A stretch of DNA of 64,000 bases from Centrapalus pauciflorus (GCA_020465985.1 JAANYP010002360.1:801039-865038); one strand, 5' to 3'; numbered from the stretch's first letter, positions 1 to 11,672 are shown. The notes: a model not told the origin generated them from the sequence alone. Numbers and translations: made by a program.

Positions 1-149
1 TTCGTATCATTTGTTAGCGCTTAGAAACCGCTCAATCTCGACAGAAGTCGTATCACGACCGATGCCATAAGCCATTGGAATTTCAGAATGATTATGTGGT
101 ACTGAAGGTCTCACCGATGAAAGGTGTGTTCAGATTTGGTAATCATGGC
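1..149 (+). pseudogene. Gypsy1 pol fragment, integrase C-terminal region (piece 1)
   Basis: From about position 31 one plus frame reads a typical chromovirus stretch: RQKSYHDR, then NDYVVLKVSPMKGVFRFG, matching by eye the RQKSYYDRRHK and NDWVYLKVSPMRGVTRF segments of Gypsy2. The frame stays open to the Copia1 insertion point. Bases 145-149 (ATGGC) are one copy of the Copia1 target-site duplication. The N-terminal part of the protein lies outside the window. Confidence 0.85.
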
Positions 150-1113
150 TGTTAGGCACAAAAAGGCCTCAGTCAAACCTGTTCTGCATCTGAGGGGGAG
201 ATTATTAATCAAACCTGTTGATGCACTTGATGGGTAAAAGTTAAGGCCTATTTATGCCTTAATAATACCTAAAAAGTGATTTGCAATTTCAGTCCAAAGC
301 TGTTCTATATGTTGCATGTGTTGCAACTAAGACAGTTTGTCCAAGCTGTTCTGTCTGCTGAACAGGCTGGACATAAACTATCTACGCTGCTCTACACTGG
401 TGAGCAGCTTGGGCATCTTACAAGTGTTCTGTTCTTTGTGAACAGCACCTGTTCTTTGTGAACAGAACCTGTTCTTTGTGAACAGGCTAAACACTTTATG
501 GAATGTGTTTCCAAGTCCTCATTTGGTTAAAGGCAATGCAACAGTAGACAAAGTGAAAAGACAAAAGTTCTGCACATATGAAGACAAGTCTGCTTTTCAG
601 AAAAGTGCAGAAAAGTTATGTTGTCTTTTCAAACAAGACTTCTCCTTTTTCATTCAGTCCAATGAAGAAGTTTCTCTTAGATCCTCTGAGTGAGTATAAA
701 AGGAAGCTTCTAAGGTCAGAAAGATTAAGCCAAAAAAAAAGCTAAGTGCTGAAACCAAGAGTGAACGTGCAAGTGTTTTTTATCATGCATGCAAGCCTGC
801 TTGTGTAATACAGTTTCTCTGTGTCTAAGCTGATTCTACATAAGCTGTCTCTCTGAGTCTTGTAAAGACAGTGAGTGCTTCTTAGTGAGTGTATTCATTA
901 TAAGCTAGTTTGAGTTTGTTTTAGACTAGTGAACATACTGTTGTATCTGTCATCTCAGCTTGAACCTTTCCGCATTCAAGCTTGTTTGTAATTAACAATT
1001 TGTTGATAATACATACAAACAATGAGAAAATAGTGTGTAGTTTTTAAATAGCTGTATTCACCCCCCCTCTACAGCTTAAAGCTATATACTTTGGGAAACT
1101 CTCGGGACCTACA
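150..1113 (+). repeat. Copia1 5' LTR
   Basis: Starts TGTTAGGC and ends CCTACA. It carries many CTGTTC/GAACAG motifs, including three tandem copies of the inverted repeat CTGTTCTTTGTGAACAG near 424-487, against two in the 3' LTR. A TATA box (TATAAAAGG) lies at 695-703. Compared with the 3' LTR it lacks about 200 bp after the sequence CCAAGTCCTCAT, a deletion specific to this copy. A PPT-like GAGGGGGAGAT sits inside the LTR near 192-202. Confidence 0.93.
695..703 (+). promoter_or_regulatory. TATA box of the Copia1 5' LTR
   Basis: TATAAAAGG, repeated at 12370-12378 in the 3' LTR. This is the likely pol II promoter core for the genomic RNA. The call rests on motif and location only. Confidence 0.7.
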
Positions 1114-1115
1114 AC

Positions 1116-1127
1116 TGGTATCAGAGC
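1116..1127 (+). promoter_or_regulatory. Copia1 primer binding site, initiator tRNA-Met
   Basis: TGGTATCAGAGC two bases after the 5' LTR, complementary to the 3' end of plant initiator methionine tRNA, as usual in plant copia elements. Confidence 0.92.
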
Positions 1128-1174
1128 AGTTTAGAGTGTGTGTCATTCTAGATCTCTCATTCTCCCAAGTTTCC

Positions 1175-3925
1175 ATGGACAACAGTGCTGCAAATTCCTC
1201 ATACTATGACAATGGCTCAATGGGCAAACCTCCAAAGTTCAATCATCAGAACGTTTCTGGTTGGAAGTGCAGAATGATGCTCTACCTAGAGAATCTGGAT
1301 GTACAACTACATGAAATTGTAATGGAGGGTCCCTATGTGCCAACCTCTATTACAACAATAACTCCTACTGTTGAAGGAGTAGCTCCTGAGATCAGAACAT
1401 TTGAGAAAGCGAAAGCTCAATGGTCTGATGAAGACAAAAGATTGGTGGCTCTTGATGCAAAGGCCAGAAACAATCTGGTCATCTCTTTACCTGATGATGT
1501 GTTCAAACAGGTTGAGAAGATGAAGACTGCCAAGGAGATGTGGGATACTTTGTGTACCGTCTATGATGGACCCACAATCACACTGGATAACAGGATTAAC
1601 AGTCTTGTTAGACAGTATGAACTCTTCTTTGCAAAACCAAAGGAGACTCTAACAGAAACCTACACCAGGTTTACTGCTCTTGTGAATGATCTCAAAGCTG
1701 TTGGGATCACTAAGGACAGCCTTACTCTGGTGAACAAGTTTTTGGACATCCTCCCTGAAGAATGGAATTACTTTTCAACAATTTTAAGAAATTCAGGTAC
1801 AATTAAAAGTATAGATCTTGTCAACTTGTATGGATCTTTACTAAATGATGAACAGTCAAGGCAACAGAAGAGAAATGCCTTGGAGATGTCTAAAAGAGGT
1901 GCAGCTTTTGTGGCTAATGTGAGACAGCCTGTGAGTCAGGTGAGTGATGTGTTCACTCAACCTGATCAACAGGATGATGATAAGGAGGAGGTGTCAGATG
2001 AGGAAGATAATGCAGATTTTGCTGAACAGGATGATGAGCAAATGATAGCTATGCTTGTCAAAAGGTTCAACAAGAAAAGGTTTGGAAGAAACATGCTGCA
2101 AGGAAGTTCAGGTGCTGGCAAAAAGAAGGCATTTGATAAATCCAAGGCTGAGTGCTTCAAATGTGGCAAAACTGGCCATATAGCTGCTGACTGTGTGTCA
2201 AAAGCTGTTGGTCAGTCATCCAAACCATACAAGACAAACAAGGATGATGGTTATAGGGTTAAGTACCTTATGGCCATGGCTAAGCTGAGGAAGTTGGAAA
2301 ACTCAGTGGGTTCCAACCGCCAAAAGGGACTCATGGCAGAGACTTGTGACTGGGAGGAATCTGATTCATCATCTGATGAAGAAGACAATCAATGTCTGAT
2401 GGCCAACACTGATGTCCCATCAACAAGCAGTTTCAAACAGGATCTGGCTGAAGCTGAAGCTTTCAGCAGCTTAGAGAACTGGAATCCTACAATGATGTAT
2501 AAGGTACAAAATTTTATGGCTTACAGTTCTGAAGAAAAGATTAAAATGTTTGAATATACGCTAGTTGATTTGAAAGCTGCTGTTGAGAAGCATGATGCTT
2601 TATTATCTGAAATCTCTAAGCTTAAAACTGATCTTAAAACAAACTCCAGTAAACTGGACAGTTTCCATAAGTTGGAAACTGAGCTTGATGAATTAAAACA
2701 CATCAACTCTATTTTACTGGAAGAAAAGAGAGAAACAGATATAAAGCATGCTAAGCTTCAAAAGATAGTTGACTCTTGGTGCCAATCTGCACAAAAAGTC
2801 AGCCTTTGTATAAGTCAACAGATCCCTGCACAAATTTAAGCCTATCTTGGAGGGGATCTTGATACAGCAGCTTCCATTGTTGAGATTAATAATCTGAAAG
2901 AAGATTTATCCACTCTTGGTGAGCTTCCAAACACTTTTGTTCAAAAAGTGAATGGTAAACTAATCTCAACAAACAGGTTTGTCAGGCCTCAAAATACTGA
3001 CAGCTCGTGTGAACCTAGCTCAAAAGCTGGTGTTGGAATATGTTCTCCATCAATCCAGCCTGCTAAGTGCTCTGCTGATTCACACAAGCAAAAGAAAGGA
3101 AAACATGTCCAAACTACAGTTGTGGATACTAAACCTGTTGACAAAACAGGTTCTGGGTCCAAAGCTGATGGTAAAAGGCATAATAATCCTTTTGATGCTA
3201 AACATTTTGAAAATAAGTTTTCAAAAGTTAAGCAGTCTGCTTTCAACAAGGCTAAGTCTCATGTTGAAAGCAAACCTGCTGTGATTTCTAATAAGTTTAC
3301 TAATCATAGTGGTAAACTGGTTTTACATGAAAATAAGTTTTTCAAAACCAGAAACAATGATTATGTTGATAGGCAGCATAAATCACGTCTCAGTAGGGGC
3401 AAAGGCAAAGCCATTGCTCAGCCTGAGAAACATGGGAATAAGTTCCCCAAACCTGTGGAAGTTCAAAAGCCAATTAAGCTTCCTGTCTTTGACATTTGTC
3501 CTCCTAAAAAGAGGAAAGAAGAGACAAACAAAGCTGTGACTTTTGAACCCTCCACTCAAGCTGTTGATTCATCAAATAGTAATAAAGTTGCTAAACCTGC
3601 TAAAAGAATCAACAAAAATAACTCAGAATGTGTTTCTGAAAGTTCTTCTTCCAAAAATCCTAAAAAGAGAAAATGTTATAAATGTGGGAAGAAGACACAT
3701 CTGGCCAAGGACTGTCCTGAATCTGAGGACACGAGGCCTGTTGACTCTGATGGTTCTCTCACAGCCGTTACAAGCAGTGTTGGAAACATCTCAGTCAATA
3801 AAAGTGGTATACAAGCTGACACCATTCAAATTGGGAATATTAGTGTGGATATTATAAGTCCATCAACAAATGTTGATGAAGTAGGAGAACTCATCTCTGT
3901 GATAAGTTCCCCTAAAAATGACTAA
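1175..3925 (+). pseudogene. gag: Copia1 gag, with one internal stop
   Basis: The ATG at 1175 is the first in this frame after the PBS. The N-terminal half is a copia-type Gag (UBN2-like), with WKCRMMLYLENLD and the typical AKEMWDTLCTVYDG segment. Two CCHC zinc knuckles are visible: CFKCGKTGHIAADC near 2155-2195 and CYKCGKKTHLAKDC near 3673-3714; these bind RNA in the particle. Between them lies a charged, predicted coiled-coil stretch. A TAA at 2837-2839 splits an otherwise continuous frame. The terminal TAA (3923-3925) sits inside a splice-acceptor-like signature before pol. A Gag of about 915 codons with two distant knuckles is long for copia. Confidence 0.85.
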
Positions 3926-3947
3926 TATTTCTCTTATCACTCTGCAG

Positions 3948-6900
3948 GAAAAACAACCTTCCCAGGTTTGATACTTGGACAGTGGCTGCTCAGGGCACAT
4001 GACAGGTTGTAAAGAATTGCTGAGTGATCTCAGGCCTGAAAAAGGGCCAAAAGTCACATTTGGTGACAATGTACAAGGATCCACTGAGGGATATGGAACT
4101 CTTAAAGCTGGTGTTGCAGTGTTCAAAAGAGTAGCCTATGTGGTTGGACTAAAACATAACCTTGTTAGCATAAGTCAACTATGTGATGCTGGCTATAAGG
4201 TTAACTTTGATGAGCACCTGGGTTACATATTGGATCCCCAAGGCAAAGTTGTGCTATGTGCTCAACGAAAGAAAGGTGTATATGTTGTGGACATGCAATC
4301 TGCTGATCCCACAACTGAAACCTGCTTTCTCACAAGAACAAATGCAGACTTAAACTGGTTATGGCATAAAAGGCTGTCACATCTGAACTTCAAGAACATC
4401 AATAAACTCTGTAAGAAAGAGTTGGTGACAGGTTTGCCTTCTATGACCTTTGTTAAAAATAAACTCTGCACAGCTTGTGAGAAAGGCAAGCAGAGGAAAT
4501 CATCATTTAAATCCTAACATAACTTCTCTATTGATACTCCTCTCTTCTTAATCCATATGGACTTGTTTGGACCTGTAAATGTTCCAAGTCTAGGAGGAAG
4601 AAGATACACTCTAGTAATGGTTGATGAGTTCTCCAGGTACACATGGGTAATCTTTCTGAAGAGCAAAGGATAGGCTGCTAGAGAAATTATTGGATTTGTG
4701 AAAAAGATGGAGATGCTGAACTCTGCCCAAGTGAAGCAGCTTAGAAGTGATCATGGTACTGAATTCAGAAATAGTACTCTTGAAGACTTCTGTGAAGAGA
4801 AAGGAATCACTCAAAACTTGTCAGCTGTAAGGACTCCACAACAAAATGGAGTTGCTGAAAGGAGAAACAAAACTCTCATTGAAGCTGCTAGAACCATGCT
4901 GTGTGCATCAGGTTTACCTTCATCATTCTGGGCTGAAGCTGTCAACACTTCCTGCTTCACCCAAAACAGATCCTTAGTGGTGAAAAGGTTGAACAAGACT
5001 CCTTATGAGCTGCTCAAAGGGAGGAAGCCAAATGTCAGTTACTTCCATGTGTTTGGGTGTCCCTGCTTCAATCTGAATCAGAGGGACCAACTGACAAAGT
5101 TTGAACCTAAAGCTGATGAAGGTGTGTTTGTTGGCTACTCTGCTATCTCCAAAGCCTACAGAGTATACAACAACAAAAGAAAGGTGATAGATGAATCTAT
5201 AAATGTCACCTTTGAAGAGTCCAAGAATGCTTCCACCAAAGCTGTTCCTGAATCAGTTTCAGGAGAACTTAACTTTGATGATCTGATGCATTCAAACAAT
5301 GAAGAGGACTCAAAAGCTTCCACTACACCCAGTGTGGAACCTGTTAATCATGATGGGCATGATGATGATTATGACAATACATCCTGTGTGAATAAGTGTA
5401 CTGACTTAATTACAACTGCATGTCCTGAACCTATCAATGCTGATTTTCCTAGTTCTTCTGCTGATATGTTCAACAGTGGTCAGACATGTTCAACAAGTGA
5501 ATAGGCTCAAGGCAACAGTATGTCTGAAAATCTTGAGAACTGTTCAACAGGACCTGCTGAAGATGTTAACAACTCAGGTGAATCATCATTGAAAAAGGAT
5601 CCTAAGTGGATCAGGTGTCACCCCAATGATCAAATAATTGGTGACATCAACAAAGGGATACAAACACGATGGGACAACTTAGGGAACTTTTGTATGTTCT
5701 CTAGCTTTGTTTCACTAATGGAGCCAAAGAAGGTTGATGAAGCACTAAAGATGCCAATTGGATCACTGCCATGCAAGAAGAGCTCAATCAGTTTAAGAGA
5801 AACAATGTATGGAAGCTGGTCCCTGCTCCTAATGGTAAAACCATAATTGGCACTAAATGGGTTTTCAGGAATAAGATGGATGAGCAAGGTCATGTCATTA
5901 GAAATAAGGCAAGACTGGTTGCTCAGGGCTACAGACAGGTGGAAGGAATTGATTATGATGAAACATTTGCTCCTGTGGCCAGGCTAGAAGCAATTCTTTT
6001 GTATCTAGCCTACGCTGCTCATAAGAGCATCAAGGTATTTCAAATGGATGTGAAGAGTGCATTTTTGAATGGGAAGCTGCAAGAAGAAGTTTATGTCAAG
6101 CAGCCTCCAGGTTTTGAAAATGAACAACATCCAGGTTTTGTCTATAAGTTGGACAAAGCTCTCTATGGTCTCAAACAAGCCCCTAGAGCCTGGTATGACA
6201 CTCTTACTGAGTTCCTTATGAGCAATGGGTATTCCAGAGGTAAAGTGGATACTACACTGTTCATAAAGAAAGTGAAATCTGACATTATGCTTGTTCAAAT
6301 TTATGTGGATGATATAATATTTGGTTCTACTAATGAGCAGTTGTGCAAGAATTTTTCATTACTCATGAAATCCAAGTATGAAATGAGTATGATGGGAGAA
6401 CTTACTTTCTTTTTAGGATTACAGGTTAAACAAACCTCAATTGGAATTTTTATAAATCAAAGAAAGTACACTTCAGATCTATTGAAAAAGTTCAAATTTG
6501 ATCAAAGTTCTCCTATTAAAACCCCAATGGCAACCAATGTAAAATTGGATGCTGATGCCAGTGGCAAAGCTGTTTTAGTAACAGCTTACAGAGGCATGAT
6601 TGGGAGCTTGCTATACTTAACTGCTAGTAGACTTGATATTATGTTTGCTACCTGTCTGTGTGCTAGGTTCCAAGCTGATCCAAAGGAGTCTCATCTAGCT
6701 GTTGTTAAAAGAATCTTCAGATACCTGAAGGGTACACCAGGTTTGGATCTTTGGTATCCCAAAGACTCCAGCCTTGAACTAACAGGTTATTCAGATTCTG
6801 ATTTTGCAGGCTGCAGGCTAGACAGGAAAAGCACAACAGGTGGATGTCAACTCCTTGGTGGTAAGTTGATAAGTTGGTGTAGCAAGAAGCAGAACTCTGT

Positions 6901-7249
6901 GTCTACTTCTACTGCTGAGGCTGAGTACATTGCTGCTGGAAACTGTTGTGGACAGATTCTGTGGATACAGCATCAGCTTGAAGATTATGGTCTTGTGTAT
7001 AGGAAAATTCCTATTCTGTGTGATAACACAAGTGCCATAGCCATTTCCAACAATCCAGTATTTCATTCTAGAACAAAGCATATTGAAGTCAGACAACACT
7101 TCATCACGGATCACATTCAGAAAGGTAATGTGGAGGTAAGTTTTATTTCCACAAATGAACAGCTTGCAGACATTTTCACCAAACCTCTGGATGAAACAAG
7201 GTTTAATTACCTTGTCAGCAAGCTGGGCATGTTAAACAAGAGTGACTAA
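3948..7249 (+). pseudogene. pol: Copia1 pol: protease, integrase, RT, RNase H
   Basis: Order is PR-IN-RT-RH, which defines Ty1/copia. Protease has LDSGCSGHMTG (3975). Integrase has the HHCC region with LWHKRLSHLNF and CTACEKGKQ, then D in HMDLFGP, D in RSDHGTEF and E in NGVAERRNKT. RT has YVDD at 6302-6313. RNase H has YSDSDFAG, AEAEYIAAG and LCDNTSAIAI, ending at 7249. Breaks are TGA 3969-3971 just before protease, TAA 4515, TAG 4671, TAG 5502 and a one-base frameshift near 5750. From 5771 to 7249 the RT/RNase H frame is fully open. The nonsense codons are all compatible with C-to-T or G-to-A transitions. Confidence 0.92.
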
Positions 7250-7839
7250 GTGTTTCTCAAAGGTCTAAGACTTTGTGTGTTTCACACTGCTCAAGTCTCT
7301 TAGAACAGCTTAGGCAGAACAGATTATACATGTTCTGTACTTAGCCATTTGTCTGAAAAACTTGAACAGCTTGAGCACACATCAGGCTGAACAATCATAG
7401 TTTACTAGTCTAGCCTGCTCTGATGGTCCAATCTTCACCCTGTTCACTTCTTCACACTGTCTTACAAGTCATTATCTTGTAACCTGTTCAACTATTGAAC
7501 ACATCCTGCTCTTACAAAAGAAAACAGGCTGGAGGCACAGTTTGAAAAATGAACAGCTTGAAGATTGAATAGCTTGTGATGACCTTGCTCATCACAAGTT
7601 TGACCAACAGCTTAGACCAAAAATTTTAATTACCTTTCTTCAAACTTAAGTTACTTAATTAATGTTTTATTTAACTTAATTACTGAGGATAATGTGGGTT
7701 ACGTGTGTTAGTGATTAAAAAGGACTCAAGTGGTCTGACAAACGGTCTGACATGGACAACCGTTTCGTTTTCCGTTAACGACTTTTTCAAATCAAACCGC
7801 CCAAAACTTTCTCTCTCATACACACTCACATTCAAATCC
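7250..7839 (+). other. Copia1 spacer between pol and accessory gene
   Basis: No coding signal. It is rich in GAACAG, CTGTTC and CAGGCT words like those in the Copia1 LTR. The last 100 bases before 7840 are a pyrimidine-rich stretch ending in the TATA box of the accessory gene. Confidence 0.6.
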
Positions 7840-7849
7840 TATAAATACC
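7840..7849 (+). promoter_or_regulatory. Putative internal promoter (TATA box) of the Copia1 accessory gene
   Basis: TATAAATACC, a classical plant TATA box, 106 bases before the accessory ATG at 7955. The stretch between them is CT/CA-rich, contains no ATG and looks like a 5' leader. The start context CCAAATGGC is favourable. That the accessory ORF has its own transcript is inferred. Confidence 0.55.
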
Positions 7850-7954
7850 CAACTACTGTTTCATCTTCGTCTTCCACATCATTTCCAGAAATCCTCAAGA
7901 ACCCTAAAAATCGACTAAGTGTCTTTTGCTTCTCCAAACCTCAAAACTGCCCAA

Positions 7955-10900
7955 ATGGCTCACAGACCTAATCCCTTTCTTCCAGTGTTCGTTAGTGATG
8001 ATGTTGTCAAACACTCATCAGTCACCACAATGCTGACCATCAAACCCACAAACTACATTGCAAACCTTACTATCCCCAAAAATTATGTGGGGAAAGGTTA
8101 CGATCAAATGGTGGAGTTTCTGCAAGTTCATCCATTGAACTATGCTATGACTGCAACTCCTGGTGTCCTGTACCAGGAGATGGTGTACGAGTTCTCGTAC
8201 ACCTGTGCCTACAACCCCAACACCAAAGTCATCAAGGGGACTATTCTCAATGGGACTCAGACCATTGAGATTACTGCTGATCTTCTGAGGGAGGTTCTTC
8301 ATCTGCCTGTTGCTGAGTCATATGATATGCCCCAGCCTGAAAACGAGCAAATGGGAAATTTGCTACGCTTCTGTGGTGTAGCAGAACCCAGAATTGGAGC
8401 AACGTTGTACAGGAAGGATTTGTCTCCTACCTACAGCTTTTTGTTTGCTTCTGTGATGATGAGCTTCAGCAGCAAAGTTGGTTCATTTGACCAACTGAGC
8501 AGAGATGAAGTTCCAATAGTCCTACAGCTAGTGGATGGGACTACCATTGATATGGCTAAGTGGATCTTTCTTAACTTGAGGAACCTAGTGCAGCAAGAGC
8601 CAAGACTAGCTACTGTCCGTTATCCCAGGTTTCTGAGCCTCATTTTCAGACATGTTTGTGGTGAGCATCTATACAACTCTCAGCCTTTACTTAAGTCTGC
8701 TGCATTCCCTGTCATAGGGAATAGAGTTTTCTATACTCCTGTACTCCAAAATGAGCCTCCTCTATCCACATCAATGAGGAGGTTGTTAGGTTTGGTGGAA
8801 GGACCCTCTGCTGTGAGGGTGGATCCAGAAGCTGCTGCTCCAACAAGAAAATCCAAAGCCAGGTCCAAACTTGTTAAGAGGACACTGGGAACTGCTGAAG
8901 CTGGGCCTGTGAAAGAGAAGGCCAAAACAGCTCAGACTGAGTCTGAACCTTTAGCCTCTGTGGCTGAGGGGGAGCAGACTCCTCACCCTGGTTCATTTGT
9001 TGAACCTCAAGCCTCTGTGGCTGGTGCCTCTGTGGCACATGAGACTATGGAACAGGCCAACCCACCTGTTTCTGACCCAGTCTCAAAACCTGTCCAGTCT
9101 GAACCTCTCATCTCCTCTCCCTAGTCACCTACTTCGTCCCTTCTCTATCAACGAAAATCAATCTCCAAAAAGAAAACAGCCAAAACAACCACCTCCTCTG
9201 TTCCCTCTCAACAGGGTTCAGTTGTAAAAGAAGCAACCCCTGCTGCCTCTCCTATATTGGGAGAAGGTTCAGCCACATTGGAGCATGCTTCACTCCAATC
9301 TGAGTCTACCCAGAGTCAGCCTAGACCCTCTGGTTCCTCCCAACAGGAACCAGTTGTATAAACGGAGATAGCCACATCAACTATCCCAGCCTCCCAACAG
9401 GCTGAGGATATTGAAAGACAGGAGTCCTCTCCACTCCATACTGAGTCCACACTGTCCCCCACTCAAATCTCCTCACACCCTGAGTCTGCACGAGGTGCCC
9501 ACGCTGCTGGTATAGACCAATCAGCAGCTCAGCCTCAAACTTCTGCTCCCCATGTTACAGCTGTTCTACACCAAACAGCTGATGAGGGACCAACCACCCA
9601 AGCTGATGAACCTCAAGGATCATACCATCCCTCTGGTGAGGCTGCTCCCTCCATGCAAACTCCATCAGTAGGTTTCACCACTGCTGATGTTGAAATGCAT
9701 ATCCCATCTCCCAATGATGAGGTGCTTTTAAACCAAGGCACTGCAGAGGGAATCACCACTGGTCTTCATGAGGATGTTGCAGCACAAGCAGCATCTGAAA
9801 GGCCCCCAACACCAACCCCTTCTCCTGGTGATGCAGCTACAGCCGCTGCTGAAGGACCTTTTGACCCTTCCAAGCTGGGCCATATTACTTTCGCCCAGGC
9901 TATGGAACTTCTATCCAATGTTCCTCTTCCCTCTCCATCACACCCTCATACACCAGCCTCATCATCATCCTCTCCATCCACCCAATCTAAACAGTCAACC
10001 CATACACCTCCATCTCTCAAAGACCTGCCTTTGAAGGATCAGCTTTTTCTGCTGACCAACAAAGTTGGTTCTTTGGAAACTACCATGAACTCTCTACCCT
10101 CTCTTACTTCAGACTCTGTGTCTGAACAACTTAAGGGGTTCTTTGATTCGTTCAAAGACTCTTTCCTTGCTACTCCACAAAGACTCTTTCCTTGCTAAAG
10201 GAAAAGAAATAGCAGAAGATGATCCCATACAGCAGAAACAAGCAGAAATCCAATTTCACAAAGCCAGGGCCAAAGAAATGGGTCTTCCTATGCACAAGTA
10301 CTTTGAGTTTAGAGAAGAACAGCTTCAAGCCCTGGAAGTTCTTAGAAAAGAAGAAGAATCTGCCAAAGCTGCCAAATCATTTGCACTTCAAGAAGCAAAG
10401 AAAGTTAAAATGTCTACTCTGGAAGTGCAAAAGAAAATATTGGAAGCTGCTAAGGGATCAGCAGGGGAGAAGGAAGCAGAGAAGGAAAAAGGTACTCTGG
10501 TCTCAGTGACCAAGTCTACAGTGCCTCATGCAAGAGTTCAGTACCAATTTGACAACCTGGCAAAAAAAATATTTCAAGATGTTGCTGAAAGAAGGCTTGC
10601 CAAGGAAGCAATTGTCAAAGCTGTCCCTATATCAAGAAAAGGCAGTCAGTGGAAGTTGAAAATAACAAGGATGGGTGCAGCAGGCCCTGAATTGGAAACA
10701 TATGACTACACTGACGTAGCACAGATGGGGTACAGAGAATGGATTGAACTAGCAGTTGCCCTGAGTGAGTCAAAGTCAGAAACGGCTAAGACAATCAGGG
10801 CATATGTCAAGAAACTGATGGAGAGAGTAAAGAACCTTGGCCTGATTTCCAAAGAAGCAAGTGAAGGTGTCTTGGTGACACATCTAAAAATTAAGGCCAG

Positions 10901-11324
10901 GAGGACAAGGAAGGACACTGAAATGGAACTACTCCTTACACTGATTGAACAAGGCAATTATGCCACTGAAATGAAGGGAGTTGATCACAGCCTGCCTGGT
11001 GGAATAGAGTTTGAAGATGGCAAGATCATTGAAGAGCCTGAGCTGGGGGCATTTTTTGTAGATCCCTTAACTCAGAAGAAATGCTTTCAAAGAGCTTCAG
11101 ATCTATACAAAGTTGATCTAAGACAACTTGTGGCCTTCAGACTTGCAGTTTCATTCAGGCAGTCTAGTAAGTGGAGAGCAGCCATCTGTGATCAGCTCAG
11201 AGGCTTCTTTGAGAGAGGAGAACTTGAGGATCCCAAGTTCATGTTTATAAGAAGTGAAATTCAAGAACTTGAGGATACCAGAGAGCAACTTGAAAAGATG
11301 TTTGAATGTCCCCCTCCAGTGTGA
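7955..11324 (+). pseudogene. Copia1 accessory (env-position) ORF, broken
   Basis: Roughly 1,120 codons after pol, in the place where Sireviruses carry an env-like gene. Start ATG is at 7955. The N-terminal ~290 residues form a compact domain: YDQMVEFLQVHPLNYAM, then EITADLLREVLHLP, then RYPRFLSLIFRH. These align by eye with the same positions of the Copia2 and Copia3b accessory ORFs. A Pro/Ser/Thr/Glu-rich low-complexity middle follows, then a charged helical stretch from about 10200 and a C-terminal domain with VDPLTQKK. Breaks are TAG 9122-9124, TAA 9359-9361 and a frameshift at 10156-10205 from a 25-bp tandem duplication. I see no clear signal peptide or membrane segment, so a true envelope role is doubtful; the function is unknown. 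Confidence 0.8.
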
Positions 11325-11672
11325 TGAAGTCCATCTGCCATCTGGGCAGGTGAAGAATGGAAGCTGTCCATCAGTTGGAAACAGGCTTACCATTTTCTGC
11401 TCCCAACAAAAACAGTCCAATGTACATTAGTTGTACTCTATTTTACATATGTTTTAATTTCCTTTTACATTAGTTGTAATATACATCAGTACATTAGTTG
11501 TACTTTTGTAAGAACATATGTTGTTCTAATGTAATAAAAGATCAGTGTATATATAAACTGATCTTTTACTTTATGATGATGTTGTAATTCTATTTCAACA
11601 AATGTATTGTAAAAATATATAGTGATTTTTGACAAGACCAGCTTAGACTGGTTATTGCAAATAGGGGGAGAT
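11325..11672 (+). other. Copia1 3' untranslated region with hairpin, poly(A) signal and PPT
   Basis: It contains three near copies of TACATTAGTTGTA between about 11420 and 11505, an AATAAA at 11533-11538, a perfect 12-bp hairpin (11535-11546 with 11557-11568, 10-nt loop) and the polypurine tract ATAGGGGGAGAT at 11661-11672 directly before the 3' LTR. No coding sequence is seen. Confidence 0.75.
11535..11568 (+). terminator. 12-bp perfect hairpin overlapping an AATAAA signal
   Basis: Arms TAAAAGATCAGT and ACTGATCTTTTA enclose an AT-rich loop of 10 bases. AATAAA (11533-11538) overlaps the left arm. The position fits a 3'-end signal for the accessory transcript, or an RNA element for packaging or reverse transcription. 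The structure is seen directly; the role is inferred. Confidence 0.5.

Noticed and set aside
1966..2706. Minus-strand frames opposite Copia1 gag
   Set aside because: Ser/Leu-rich shadow frames of a coding region.
3905..3947. Programmed frameshift between Copia1 gag and pol
   Set aside because: Gag and pol frames do differ by one, but I see no convincing slippery site; a decay indel or splicing explains it as well.
7955..11324. Naming the accessory ORF a retroviral envelope
   Set aside because: No signal peptide, transmembrane segment or cleavage site is visible; only its position matches env.
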